Below are positions 28,875 to 36,373 of a stretch of 64,000 nt of DNA, piece by piece. The stretch lies in assembly GCF_021726515.1 (NCBI RefSeq), contig NZ_JAKKCJ010000004.1, positions 186,001 to 250,000 on the forward strand, written 5' to 3'. Position 1 is the stretch's first letter; each line of letters starts with the position of its first letter. The position numbers were made by a program, and so were the translations under genes. The DNA is from Vibrio sp. CK2-1. Its GTDB lineage: Bacteria > Pseudomonadota > Gammaproteobacteria > Enterobacterales > Vibrionaceae. Below the pieces are notes generated by a model that worked only from the letters and a program-made list of their open reading frames with translations, did not search any database and was not told where the DNA came from.

Positions 28875-28892
28875 ACGACACTATTTGACGCA
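28875..28892. promoter_or_regulatory. Repeated dyad, site 1 (before the ADP-ribosylglycohydrolase)
   Basis: ACGACA-CTATT-TGACGCA. The half-sites are inverted (TGACGCA on one strand, near TGCGTCA on the other). The same 18-bp pattern recurs at 30628 and 32950. TTGACG inside it could be a -35 hexamer, which would suit a repressor site. Confidence 0.55.
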
Positions 28893-28918
28893 TCCATGAA
28901 TACTCTATGGTTATCTAA

Positions 28919-29167
28919 TTAATCAGTGATGGATGCCATGAGTACAAACGTCCACGTCTACCCAATAACCGCTACCAAACGCTTTCTGTCGCCCAACAAA
29001 AGCACTTTAAAGCCATATCAGGTTATGAACATGATGGTCATTCTTTATCAGGGCAGTTCGCCACCGATAGACCTGAAGATGCTGACGATTGGCAATATTC
29101 TCCTTGGTTATTTTCTTATGCCTTTTATACCGCGACAGGGAATCTAGTTTGTTCATTAGAACATCGT
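28919..29167 (+). other. In-frame upstream extension of the ADP-ribosylglycohydrolase lacking a start codon
   Basis: The frame of the next gene stays open upstream to a stop at 28916. It reads like real protein: YKRPRLPNNRYQTLSVAQQ, then DDWQYSPWLFSYAFYTATG. There is no ATG, GTG or TTG in this frame before 29168. An ATG with a weak GGATG upstream lies at 28938 in the frame one base away, so loss of a single base just after ATGAG would explain the pattern. The neighbouring dyad and possible promoter at 28875 also place the expected start near 28938. Confidence 0.65.
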
Positions 29168-30250
29168 ATGACCAACATTCGACAATACGGTTGGGATATT
29201 GATGGTAATGATTTACATCCTGATTTCTTAGCATCGTTTTTTCCACAAGAAGATCCCGCTCAGCCAAATCCATTCGACCATTGGTTTAATCAAAACACAT
29301 CACACGATCAATTTTTACAATGGGATCGCTTTATTGATAAAGCGAAGGGTGCATTGCTTGGTTTAGCATTAGGGGATGCGCTCGGGACAACCCTAGAGTT
29401 TAAACCTAAAGACAGTTATGAACCGATTACAAACCTAGTCGGTGGTGGAATTTTTCATCTACAAGCCGGGCAGTGGACCGATGATACCTCGATGGCATTG
29501 TGTTTGGCTGACAGTTTATTGGCGCAACAAAAACATGACGGCGAAGATCAATTAAACCGATATGTAGATTGGGCGCGCAGTGGTGTCAATTCATCTACAG
29601 GTCAATGTTTTGATATCGGGAATACCATACGCACTGCTTTGAATCATTTCTTAAAAACGGGTGATGTGATTGCCAATACCAACGCAGTTAATTGTGCCGG
29701 TAATGGCAGTTTGATGCGTTTAGCGCCTATTTCTATCTTCTACTCTCCGCTAAAAAATATATCCCTAGAAACTGCTCTAGAAAAAGCGAAACAGAGTTCA
29801 GAGACTACCCATAGCAATCAGCTCGCCATCGAAGCTTACCAAATTATGGCTTGGTTGCTGTATCAGATATTTGATGGAGAAGAATCAAAAGCAGCATTAT
29901 TTAGCAGGCTAGCAAAAGCATTTCATTCATTATCTAGTGAAATGTCGGAAGTGGTACAAGGCAGCTTTCTTAAAAAATCACGCGATGAAATTTTTGGTTT
30001 TGGTTATGTGGTGAAATCACTGGAAGCAGCGCTTTGGTGTTTTGCGCATAGTGACAACTTTGAACAAGGGGCATTACTGGCGGCAAACCTCGGTGATGAT
30101 GCCGATACCACGGCCGCCATCTATGGACAACTTGCTGGTGCTTTTTATGGCGCAGAGCAGTTACCTCAAGCGTGGTTAGATAAGTTGTTTATCACACACC
30201 ACATTGAATTGGTTGCTGAGCATTTGGCTGGTATGCCAATTAAATATTGA
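29168..30250 (+). CDS. ADP-ribosylglycohydrolase (DraG/ARH) family protein, 5' end uncertain
   Basis: All-alpha dinuclear-metal hydrolase family that removes ADP-ribose from proteins, nucleic acids or small molecules. From this ATG the domain starts at about residue 52. It shows KGALLGLALGDALGTTLEF, the metal-binding T104-D105-D106 in WTDDTSMAL, NGSLMRLAPIS, and the second metal cluster D310-D311-A312-D313-T314 in GDDADTTAAIYG, so the active site looks intact. The ATG at 29168 has no ribosome-binding site, and convincing protein sequence continues upstream without a start codon. The gene may therefore be frameshifted at its first codons. It follows the WYL regulator and is followed by a small gene on the same strand. 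Confidence 0.82.
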   Translation: MTNIRQYGWDIDGNDLHPDFLASFFPQEDPAQPNPFDHWFNQNTSHDQFLQWDRFIDKAKGALLGLALGDALGTTLEFKPKDSYEPITNLVGGGIFHLQAGQWTDDTSMALCLADSLLAQQKHDGEDQLNRYVDWARSGVNSSTGQCFDIGNTIRTALNHFLKTGDVIANTNAVNCAGNGSLMRLAPISIFYSPLKNISLETALEKAKQSSETTHSNQLAIEAYQIMAWLLYQIFDGEESKAALFSRLAKAFHSLSSEMSEVVQGSFLKKSRDEIFGFGYVVKSLEAALWCFAHSDNFEQGALLAANLGDDADTTAAIYGQLAGAFYGAEQLPQAWLDKLFITHHIELVAEHLAGMPIKY

Positions 30251-30311
30251 TTTAGAATTTGAACAATACCCAAGTGACTTCAAGGTGAAGATACTAATAA
30301 TGAGGACAATT

Positions 30312-30587
30312 ATGTCAATCGTGGAAATGCACACCATAAATGGATTAATCAATCTGTTTCTTAATAGTAAAGTTTTAGATAATGTCTCTTACTGGGATGA
30401 CTTTAGTACAGATAATTGCATGATTGGTCGTAAATTTTACGAATTATTTGTTCAAGAACGAATTAATCGTGATGATTACAGTAAATTTAACAAATATTGT
30501 TATTGGTTATTAGAAACAGATCTTGTTGAAATAGGTCGAACAGATGTCATTGAAGATGCGTTCGTATATATGGAAAATTTACAATGA
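30312..30587 (+). CDS. Small uncharacterised protein
   Basis: A 91-residue acidic protein beginning MSIVEMHTINGLINLFLNS. The frame is open to 30204, overlapping the preceding gene, but the ATG at 30312 has GAGG at suitable distance; 30300 is an alternative. The predicted fold is mainly helical, with aromatic residues in SYWDDFSTDN and KYCYWLLETDLVEIGRTD. I do not recognise a family. It lies 61 bases after the ADP-ribosylglycohydrolase and is probably in its transcript. Confidence 0.6.
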   Translation: MSIVEMHTINGLINLFLNSKVLDNVSYWDDFSTDNCMIGRKFYELFVQERINRDDYSKFNKYCYWLLETDLVEIGRTDVIEDAFVYMENLQ

Positions 30588-30627
30588 TCATAAAGCCTTT
30601 GTCGAGGTGATATGATATTTAAGTTAT

Positions 30628-30645
30628 GCGACATAAATTGACGCA
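30628..30645. promoter_or_regulatory. Repeated dyad, site 2
   Basis: GCGACA-TAAAT-TGACGCA, extended by one base to TGCGACA-N5-TGACGCA. This is the most symmetric of the three copies, with one mismatch in seven-base arms. It lies 45 bases before the ATG of the next gene and contains TTGACG, a possible -35. Confidence 0.6.
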
Positions 30646-30689
30646 GGCGTCGCTAATGTATCTACATCAGCAATGTTTGGAATATTACA

Positions 30690-31295
30690 ATGACGCTACA
30701 ATATGCACTGAAACTCAAATTAATGCACAGTGATTTGCCTGAAATTGCGCAATTGATGGGTTATAACCGCAAAGGTATGAGTAAGGCAGCTAGTCGCATT
30801 GAACAAGTCTTATCTGATCCGCAACTTAATCTATATGCCAACGCTTTTGATTTTAAATACAGTAACCAAGAGTTTATAGAAAGGCTTTGTGAAGTCGTTG
30901 GTATTGACCTCAATCACTTCAGTGATGTAATTGACAGCATTATTGCTCATCATGAAGCAATCAGAGATGCGTTTAAATCTTATGTGTTTGTTGATACAGG
31001 TTTTAAGCGTAAAAGTGAACCCATCTTCATGTTGGCTTTTTTGGAACATCACCGTTATTTATCTTTTCCCAAAGAAAAACGTGTATTACCAGTAGCAGAT
31101 CAAGTTGCATACGTTCAAGCATGTATTAAAAAGCATTATGCCGAGAACGATGGGGCGTTGCCTATGTGGGGAAAAATACAACGTTATGTGTTCTTTTATA
31201 GCGAAGGTTGTTCCATTTCACTTAATGGTGATGGTGTGATTTTAGAAGCTAACCCAAATCTCAGGCGTTCTATGGCTACATTGGAGTTAAGATGA
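30690..31295 (+). CDS. Uncharacterised protein with helix-turn-helix-like N-terminus
   Basis: A 201-residue protein. The N-terminal 40 residues (YALKLKLMHSDLPEIAQLMG, then YNRKGMSKAASRIEQVL) look like a small helix-turn-helix or a helical hairpin. The middle is charged and helical, and a C-terminal part has aromatic residues (WGKIQRYVFFYSEGC). I do not recognise a family and claim no function. The stop TGA overlaps the next small gene's ATG (ATGA), so the two are probably translated together. Dyad site 2 lies directly upstream. Confidence 0.65.
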   Translation: MTLQYALKLKLMHSDLPEIAQLMGYNRKGMSKAASRIEQVLSDPQLNLYANAFDFKYSNQEFIERLCEVVGIDLNHFSDVIDSIIAHHEAIRDAFKSYVFVDTGFKRKSEPIFMLAFLEHHRYLSFPKEKRVLPVADQVAYVQACIKKHYAENDGALPMWGKIQRYVFFYSEGCSISLNGDGVILEANPNLRRSMATLELR

Positions 31296-31447
31296 AAGAA
31301 CGTATGCTTATACAATCGGATAAGTTAGGGCGTTTTGAAATTCGATCACCAACAGGAAAAGGCGAGATCAAAGAGACGGTTTTATTATGGAATACCGGCG
31401 AGCTCGGTAAGAACGTTTATTGTGATAAGCCATTTGCAAACCTATAA
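31292..31447 (+). CDS. Small uncharacterised protein, 51 residues
   Basis: A short frame starts at ATG 31292 inside the stop codon of the preceding gene (ATGA overlap) and ends at TAA 31445-31447. It contains KLGRFEIRSPTGKGEIKETV and a single late cysteine. The start-stop overlap and sensible amino-acid composition support translation by coupling. No family is recognised. Confidence 0.5.
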   Translation: MKERMLIQSDKLGRFEIRSPTGKGEIKETVLLWNTGELGKNVYCDKPFANL

Positions 31448-31523
31448 AACGCACAACACTCACTTTTAACCTCACCAAGCCAATACCCGCTACCTGCATT
31501 GAAATTATTACTAGGAATTCATA

Positions 31524-32924
31524 ATGACACACCACAACAAGCACCTATTTATTGGTGATATTCATGGTCAAGTTCATAAACTTGAAGCATTACTTTCCGA
31601 GATCTACATTGATTTAGAATCGACTCAATTGGTGTTTGTTGGTGATTTGGTTGATAACCGTAAAGGCTCTCGAGTCGATCATATCAAGCTATTAAATACC
31701 ATTAAAACCTTAGTCGATGATGGAAAAGCGTCATGCATAATGGGAAACCATGAGTTCAATGCGATTGGTTGGGCATTACAAAAACCGGATGGCAGTTATT
31801 GTCGAGACCGTTTAAAGGCTGGCAACATAAAGCAACACGAATGCTTTATCGAGCAAGTTGGTGAAGATTCCGCTGAGCATCAAAAGTGGATTGCTTGGTT
31901 TAAAAAACTACCGTTATTTTTAGACTTTGGTTCGATACGCACAATACACGCATGCTGGCATCAAGAGAGCATTGATAAGCTGCGCTCGTATTTGAATCAA
32001 GATAACTCGTTAAAAGAACAGCATTGGTTCGATGCATTTGATAAGCAACATGAGCTTTACCATTTAATTGAAACACTACTGAAAGGCCCAGAAATATCCC
32101 TTCCTGATGGTTATTCATTTAAAGATAAAAGTGGTATCGAAAGACATAAAGTTCGAGTGGCGTGGTGGAAAGATCCTAAATCGATTAATTCCTATCAAGA
32201 TCTTGCCGTTGTAGCCGAAGAACAAAAAGCGAATATCCCGAAAATTCCAGTTAAACCTTCAGCATTTAGTTTTAACCAAATTCTCGATGTACCAGTCGTA
32301 GTAGGGCATTATTCTTTACCGGGCTACCCTAAACCACAAAGCGAAATGGTCGCTTGTGTCGATTATAATGCTCAAAAAGAGGAATATCCTTTAGTCGGGT
32401 ATTTATGGTCAAAACCAACGTCTACCCATAGCTCTTTATCCCTCTCAGGGGCTTTATCTCTGTCAGAAGATAGATTTTGCTACCAAGGCATCACCCGTTT
32501 TTTAGATACAACAGACGAACAAATAAGAGATGCATTTTATGATTCTCAGTATAAAAAGCTCGACAACTTGCCAGAATTACAATTAAAGCAGGAAGAACCG
32601 ACTGAGGGTGCTTGTAATGAACAAGCCGAACAATATATAGAGAAACATGAAATTGCCTACGAACAAGTAGATGAATATCTGTTTACTGAATGGGATCCTA
32701 TTGGTATCAGTGGAATTGAATGTTGTCGTGATGAGTACCAATATTATACGTACCGTGTTACTTGTTTCGCACTGTTTGGCTCTGTGCATGATCTAGCATT
32801 TTGTCTTTGGGGAATAATAGTTTTCATAATAGGTTTAGGCAGTGATTCCATGGAAGAACAAAATAAGATTAAGAAAGATTGTATTGAGCATGCACAGCGG
32901 TTAAAGCAGTTGGTTTGTGAGTGA
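31524..32924 (+). CDS. Metallophosphatase with an extra C-terminal domain
   Basis: Calcineurin-like phosphoesterase of the PPP type. Metal ligands and catalytic residues are present: GDIHG (11-15), GDLVDN (40-45), GNHE (74-77), the His in RTIHACWH (about 142), and GHYS (261-264). Members cleave phosphoprotein, nucleotide or RNA phosphate esters. After about residue 380 a separate domain begins, EYLFTEWDPIGISG and DEYQYYTYRV, resembling DUF1871-like proteins (LxEWDPxG...DEYD), with a hydrophobic stretch LAFCLWGIIVFIIGLG. This two-part layout is unusual for the family. Substrate is unknown; proximity to an ADP-ribosylglycohydrolase suggests a phosphorylated ribose compound (inference). Confidence 0.8.
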   Translation: MTHHNKHLFIGDIHGQVHKLEALLSEIYIDLESTQLVFVGDLVDNRKGSRVDHIKLLNTIKTLVDDGKASCIMGNHEFNAIGWALQKPDGSYCRDRLKAGNIKQHECFIEQVGEDSAEHQKWIAWFKKLPLFLDFGSIRTIHACWHQESIDKLRSYLNQDNSLKEQHWFDAFDKQHELYHLIETLLKGPEISLPDGYSFKDKSGIERHKVRVAWWKDPKSINSYQDLAVVAEEQKANIPKIPVKPSAFSFNQILDVPVVVGHYSLPGYPKPQSEMVACVDYNAQKEEYPLVGYLWSKPTSTHSSLSLSGALSLSEDRFCYQGITRFLDTTDEQIRDAFYDSQYKKLDNLPELQLKQEEPTEGACNEQAEQYIEKHEIAYEQVDEYLFTEWDPIGISGIECCRDEYQYYTYRVTCFALFGSVHDLAFCLWGIIVFIIGLGSDSMEEQNKIKKDCIEHAQRLKQLVCE

Positions 32925-32949
32925 TGGTGTTTGTCCAACTGTAATCCCA

Positions 32950-32967
32950 ACGACATAAAATGACGCA
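32950..32967. promoter_or_regulatory. Repeated dyad, site 3 (before the FGase-like gene)
   Basis: ACGACA-TAAAA-TGACGCA, located 55 bases before the GTG of the N-formylglutamate-amidohydrolase-like gene. It differs from site 2 at only three of 18 positions, two of them in the spacer or outer base. Confidence 0.55.
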
Positions 32968-33021
32968 TCTAGGGCTACTCTTTGGACTAGCCCTTTTTCA
33001 TGTCCCAAATAGGAATGATGC

Positions 33022-33711
33022 GTGATTTTACATATACCACACAGCGGAACCGACACCTTAGGTTTCAACATTAGCCAGCATGACATTAACCGTGGTACGG
33101 ATTGGTTTACTGATGAGCTTTTTTGGCATACGAATTCAGACTGCATTACACAGAAATACTCACGATTTATTGTGGATTGTGAACGCCTACCTGACGACAT
33201 AGAGCCGATGGTTAAAGAAGGTTATGGCATTTGTTATCGCAAAGACTTTGATGGTAATGATCTGAATATTGAATTACCTAAAAAAGAAGAGATGCTCAAA
33301 ATCTACCAAGAGCATCACCTAGCTTTAAATAAAGCGACTAACTTTATACTTTGTTATATCCCAGTTGTTTTTATTGTGGATTGCCATAGCTTTGGTGATG
33401 ACCAAATCAAATCGGATGTGGATTTTTGTTTTGGCTTTAATGATGACTTTTCAAACTTCGACATGCTTGAAAAAATGAAAAAGCATGTAGAGCAAAGAGG
33501 TTACACGGTTGGCATCAATGATCCTTACAGCAATGCCATTGTACCAAGCCAACATTTTGGTAATGAGTCAGTGAAATCTATCATGATTGAAGTGAATAAA
33601 CGTTTGTACTTAACGGATAGTTATCAAAAAAGTGAAGGTTTTGAAATGACAAAAACAGTGATTAATCAATTGCTAGAAATCATTTCCCAAGAGGAAGAGA
33701 GTTATGACTAG
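33022..33711 (+). CDS. N-formylglutamate amidohydrolase family protein
   Basis: A 229-residue predicted zinc hydrolase of the FGase family (PF05013), which removes formyl groups from amino acids such as N-formylglutamate. Family blocks are HIPHSGTDTLG at the N-terminus, SRFIVDCERLPDDIEPMVKE, GICYRKDFDGNDL, FIVDCHSFGDD with a likely metal-binding Asp-His pair, and NDPYSNAIVPSQHFG. Translation starts at GTG 33022, preceded by AGGAATG. There is no hut operon nearby, so a role in histidine breakdown is not indicated; the context suggests a specialised job within the accessory cluster. Confidence 0.82.
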   Translation: MILHIPHSGTDTLGFNISQHDINRGTDWFTDELFWHTNSDCITQKYSRFIVDCERLPDDIEPMVKEGYGICYRKDFDGNDLNIELPKKEEMLKIYQEHHLALNKATNFILCYIPVVFIVDCHSFGDDQIKSDVDFCFGFNDDFSNFDMLEKMKKHVEQRGYTVGINDPYSNAIVPSQHFGNESVKSIMIEVNKRLYLTDSYQKSEGFEMTKTVINQLLEIISQEEESYD

Positions 33712-33766
33712 CTTGCTGGTTTTTGCAGTGGCGGACTCGGTAGAGGGAATGGATTCAACTTTGTAA
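33704..33766 (+). other. Possible short remnant or leader frame after the FGase-like gene
   Basis: A 20-codon frame starts at ATG 33704, overlapping the end of the preceding gene, and stops at 33766. SLLVFAVADSVEG weakly recalls the ALLGLALGDALG opening of ADP-ribosylglycohydrolases. It may be the stub of a lost gene or chance. Confidence 0.25.
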
Positions 33767-33859
33767 CACAATTGAGCTTACAACTGTTTCGCTTTTTTCC
33801 TGTTATAGGGTAATATTGCGCCAAATCGAAACACCTGTACGCTCAACTGGAATCTATTT

Positions 33860-35671
33860 ATGTCTCTTGATGCTTATCATCTTATCCGTTTGTTTAAACA
33901 CCAAGCTCAGCAACGCGCAGATCAAATTGCGTTGGAAGGCTTTGAAATTCAGGCTCCATGGAACCTTGTTACTTGGCAGAAGCTTGAAGAACAAACCGAT
34001 AAACTGGCAAAAGTGTTAATTAACCTTGGTGTTTCAATCCAAGATAAATGTGCCATTCTTTCGCAAAACTGTCCGCAGTGGACGTGTGCCGATTTAGCTA
34101 GCTTAAAGGCTAGGGCGGTGATTGTTCCTATCTACCCAACCAGTACACTCGAACAAGCGCAATTTATTTTAAATGATGCCGAAGCTAAAGTGTTGTTCGT
34201 TAATGATGCGCAGCAGTATCAAATGGCGTGTGAACTTCAAGACGCTTTACCTAATATTGAATCGGTGATTGTGTTCGATGATGCAGTTGAGCTTAAACCG
34301 CGTCCAAACCACTGGCATCTTGATGAACTATTAACTGCTAAGTATGAAGTGTCAGAATCACACTCATCAGAATTAGCAATTCGAGTTAAACAAGCTCAGC
34401 TCGATGATCTAGTAACGCTTATTTATACCTCGGGTACTACTGGCGATCCGAAAGGGGTGATGCTGGATTACCGTAATTTTGCTTCTACGATCTCTCAACA
34501 TGATGAAGTACTAGGCTTTACGGAAGGTGACACTTCTCTTGCGTTTTTACCCTTGAGTCATGTATTTGAGCGCAGTTGGTCATTTTATGTTTTAGCTCGT
34601 GGTGGTAAGAACGTTTACTTGCAAGATACAAACCGTGTTAAGCAAGCGATCAGCGCAACCAAACCTAATACGCTTTGTGTTGTGCCAAGATTTTTAGAAA
34701 AAGTGTACAGCGCAATTCAAGAACAAGTGACTAAAGGCAGCAAGGTTAAACAACTGATCTTTGCCTGGGCGATGAAGGTAGGCAAGAAGCAGTTTGAAGT
34801 AAGCCAAGGCCGTCGTGCATCAAGTGTTTTTCTTGAGTGGCAAAATACACTGGCGACAAAATTAGTCTTTAGTAAGTTGCAAAATGCGCTTGGTGGACGT
34901 TTGAAATTTATGCCTTGTGGTGGCGCAGCATTAGATGCAGACGTGGCAGGCTTTTTCCATGCGATAAATGTACCAGTGTTATGTGGCTATGGCATGACGG
35001 AAACCACTGCAACGGTAACCTGTAATACTATCGCGAACCGCGTAACTGGCTCGAATGGTCAACCGTTAAGCCAAACAGAAGTGAAGCTCGGGAAAGATAA
35101 CGAAATTTTGATCCGTGGTGACATTGTCATGAAAGGTTATTACAACCGCCCTGAAGATACCGCAGAAACCTTTGAAGAGGGTTGGCTAAAAACCGGTGAT
35201 GCTGGGCAGTTTGATGAAAATGGTAACTTGTATATTACTGATCGCATCAAAGAGTTAATGAAAACCTCTAATGGCAAGTATATCGCGCCTCAGCGAGTAG
35301 AAGGCAAAGTAGGCAGCTGTTCTTTCATTGAGCAAGTGGCGATTGTGGCCGATGCAAAAAACTATGTCACTGCGTTGATTGTTCCAGCGTTTGAATCATT
35401 GGATGCTTGGGCAAAAGAAAAGGGCATTCATTATGAATCACCGATAGAGCTATTAAAGCATAGTCATGTGGTTGAACATTTTGAACAACGTTTAAAGCAT
35501 CTCCAAAAAGAATTGGCAGGCTTTGAAAAAATCAAAAAATTCACCTTGTTGCCAAAAGAATTCTCGATTGAAGACGGCTTGATCACGCCAACCTTGAAGC
35601 TGCGCCGTAAAAAGATTTACGAAAAATACAAAAAAGAAATTCAAGCTATGTATAAGGTTAAAAAGTCGTGA
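33860..35671 (+). CDS. Long-chain acyl-CoA ligase, AMP-forming
   Basis: A 603-residue ANL-superfamily ligase that activates a fatty acid with ATP and joins it to CoA. The P-loop-like A3 motif is TLIYTSGTTGDPKGVMLDY, A5 is LCGYGMTETTATVTCNT, and A7/A8 are WLKTGDAGQFDENGNLYITD and RIKELMKTSNGKYIAPQRVE. It resembles the FAA1-type synthetases common in Vibrio and Shewanella rather than E. coli FadD. The ATG at 33860 begins MSLDAYHLIRLFKHQAQQRA; the gene is alone and ends before a terminator. Chain-length preference is not readable. Confidence 0.92.
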   Translation: MSLDAYHLIRLFKHQAQQRADQIALEGFEIQAPWNLVTWQKLEEQTDKLAKVLINLGVSIQDKCAILSQNCPQWTCADLASLKARAVIVPIYPTSTLEQAQFILNDAEAKVLFVNDAQQYQMACELQDALPNIESVIVFDDAVELKPRPNHWHLDELLTAKYEVSESHSSELAIRVKQAQLDDLVTLIYTSGTTGDPKGVMLDYRNFASTISQHDEVLGFTEGDTSLAFLPLSHVFERSWSFYVLARGGKNVYLQDTNRVKQAISATKPNTLCVVPRFLEKVYSAIQEQVTKGSKVKQLIFAWAMKVGKKQFEVSQGRRASSVFLEWQNTLATKLVFSKLQNALGGRLKFMPCGGAALDADVAGFFHAINVPVLCGYGMTETTATVTCNTIANRVTGSNGQPLSQTEVKLGKDNEILIRGDIVMKGYYNRPEDTAETFEEGWLKTGDAGQFDENGNLYITDRIKELMKTSNGKYIAPQRVEGKVGSCSFIEQVAIVADAKNYVTALIVPAFESLDAWAKEKGIHYESPIELLKHSHVVEHFEQRLKHLQKELAGFEKIKKFTLLPKEFSIEDGLITPTLKLRRKKIYEKYKKEIQAMYKVKKS

Positions 35672-35705
35672 TGGCTTAGAAAACAATTGTTTATGGTTTG
35701 TTATG

Positions 35706-35741
35706 AAAGGGAGGATAATTTATTTTATTCTCCCTTTATTA
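35706..35741 (+). terminator. Terminator after the acyl-CoA ligase
   Basis: AAAGGGAG and CTCCCTTT pair around an AT-rich loop that can extend the stem; T residues follow. Confidence 0.7.
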
Positions 35742-35806
35742 TGTGTGATAAAAATCGTTTGCGTTGAAAATAATTTCTGTGTTATTTTCCGCCACAATCT
35801 CAAGGT

Positions 35807-35826
35807 TATCGTTAATTCTAACGATA
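35807..35826. promoter_or_regulatory. Perfect dyad in the norspermidine leader region
   Basis: TATCGTTA-ATTC-TAACGATA, an eight-base perfect inverted repeat with a four-base centre, about 550 bases before the aminotransferase/decarboxylase start. It has no T run after it and looks more like an operator than a terminator. The protein that might bind it is unknown. Confidence 0.5.
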
Positions 35827-35965
35827 GATTTACTTTAGGGGGATACGCGTAAGGACATTCAAGCTGATTGTGCCATTACGTATGAGTAGGTACTGTTAAC
35901 ATTGAGTTAATCAGTAGACGGGAACCGATGCGAAAGACATCCGCATTGTTATAGGAAGCCCAACT

Positions 35966-36124
35966 TTGAAAACATTAATCCAGATTTTAAAAATCAGCTT
36001 TACTCATCTTAATCGTTCAATTGTGGCCTTTTTGCGCACGATGAAGCGATCTCATATTACAAGTTTAAACTCTTACACTTGTACTCCGCTAAGCCGACGA
36101 AGTTCAAATATAACTGAACCTTGA
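35966..36124 (+). CDS. Candidate small basic protein or leader peptide
   Basis: A 52-codon frame starts at TTG 35966 behind AGGAAG (about seven bases away) and ends at TGA 36122-36124. It begins MKTLIQILKISFTHLNRS and continues with many Arg, Lys, Ser and Thr. A nine-codon frame (35928-35954, MRKTSALL) ends just before its ribosome-binding site. The region between 35827 and 36373 has no other gene; further on there are inverted pairs such as CTTCAAT/ATTGAAG (about 36212-36246). Translation is not proven; it could be a leader peptide sensing polyamine or amino-acid supply (inference). Confidence 0.4.
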   Translation: MKTLIQILKISFTHLNRSIVAFLRTMKRSHITSLNSYTCTPLSRRSSNITEP

Positions 36125-36373
36125 GTTCTATTCGCTAACCTCTGATTTGCTTTTTGCATTTCTCGCCTATTGTTTGCAATTTTATTTGTAGGCAAGGGCT
36201 GTGTTTAGTGTCTTCAATTTGAAGTAATGACTTATTTTCATTGAAGTCGGTTTGGCTGGTAATTCAGTCAGTATTTAATATCAATACTCTTCATATTTGA
36301 CATGGCAACGTTGTTTTGTTGATGGCGTTTGTAGTTCAAATTTCTGAGTAAATACCGTTTTAAGGGTTTATCA

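Noticed and set aside
28926..29147. Open frame of 73 codons in the other frame before the ADP-ribosylglycohydrolase
   Set aside because: Its sequence is not protein-like, while the frame in register with the enzyme reads sensibly through the same bases. Only its first ATG (28938) may be meaningful.
27751..33860. Mobile element or prophage origin for the accessory region
   Set aside because: No integrase, transposase, terminal repeats or phage genes were found, and the region does not start within a tRNA gene.
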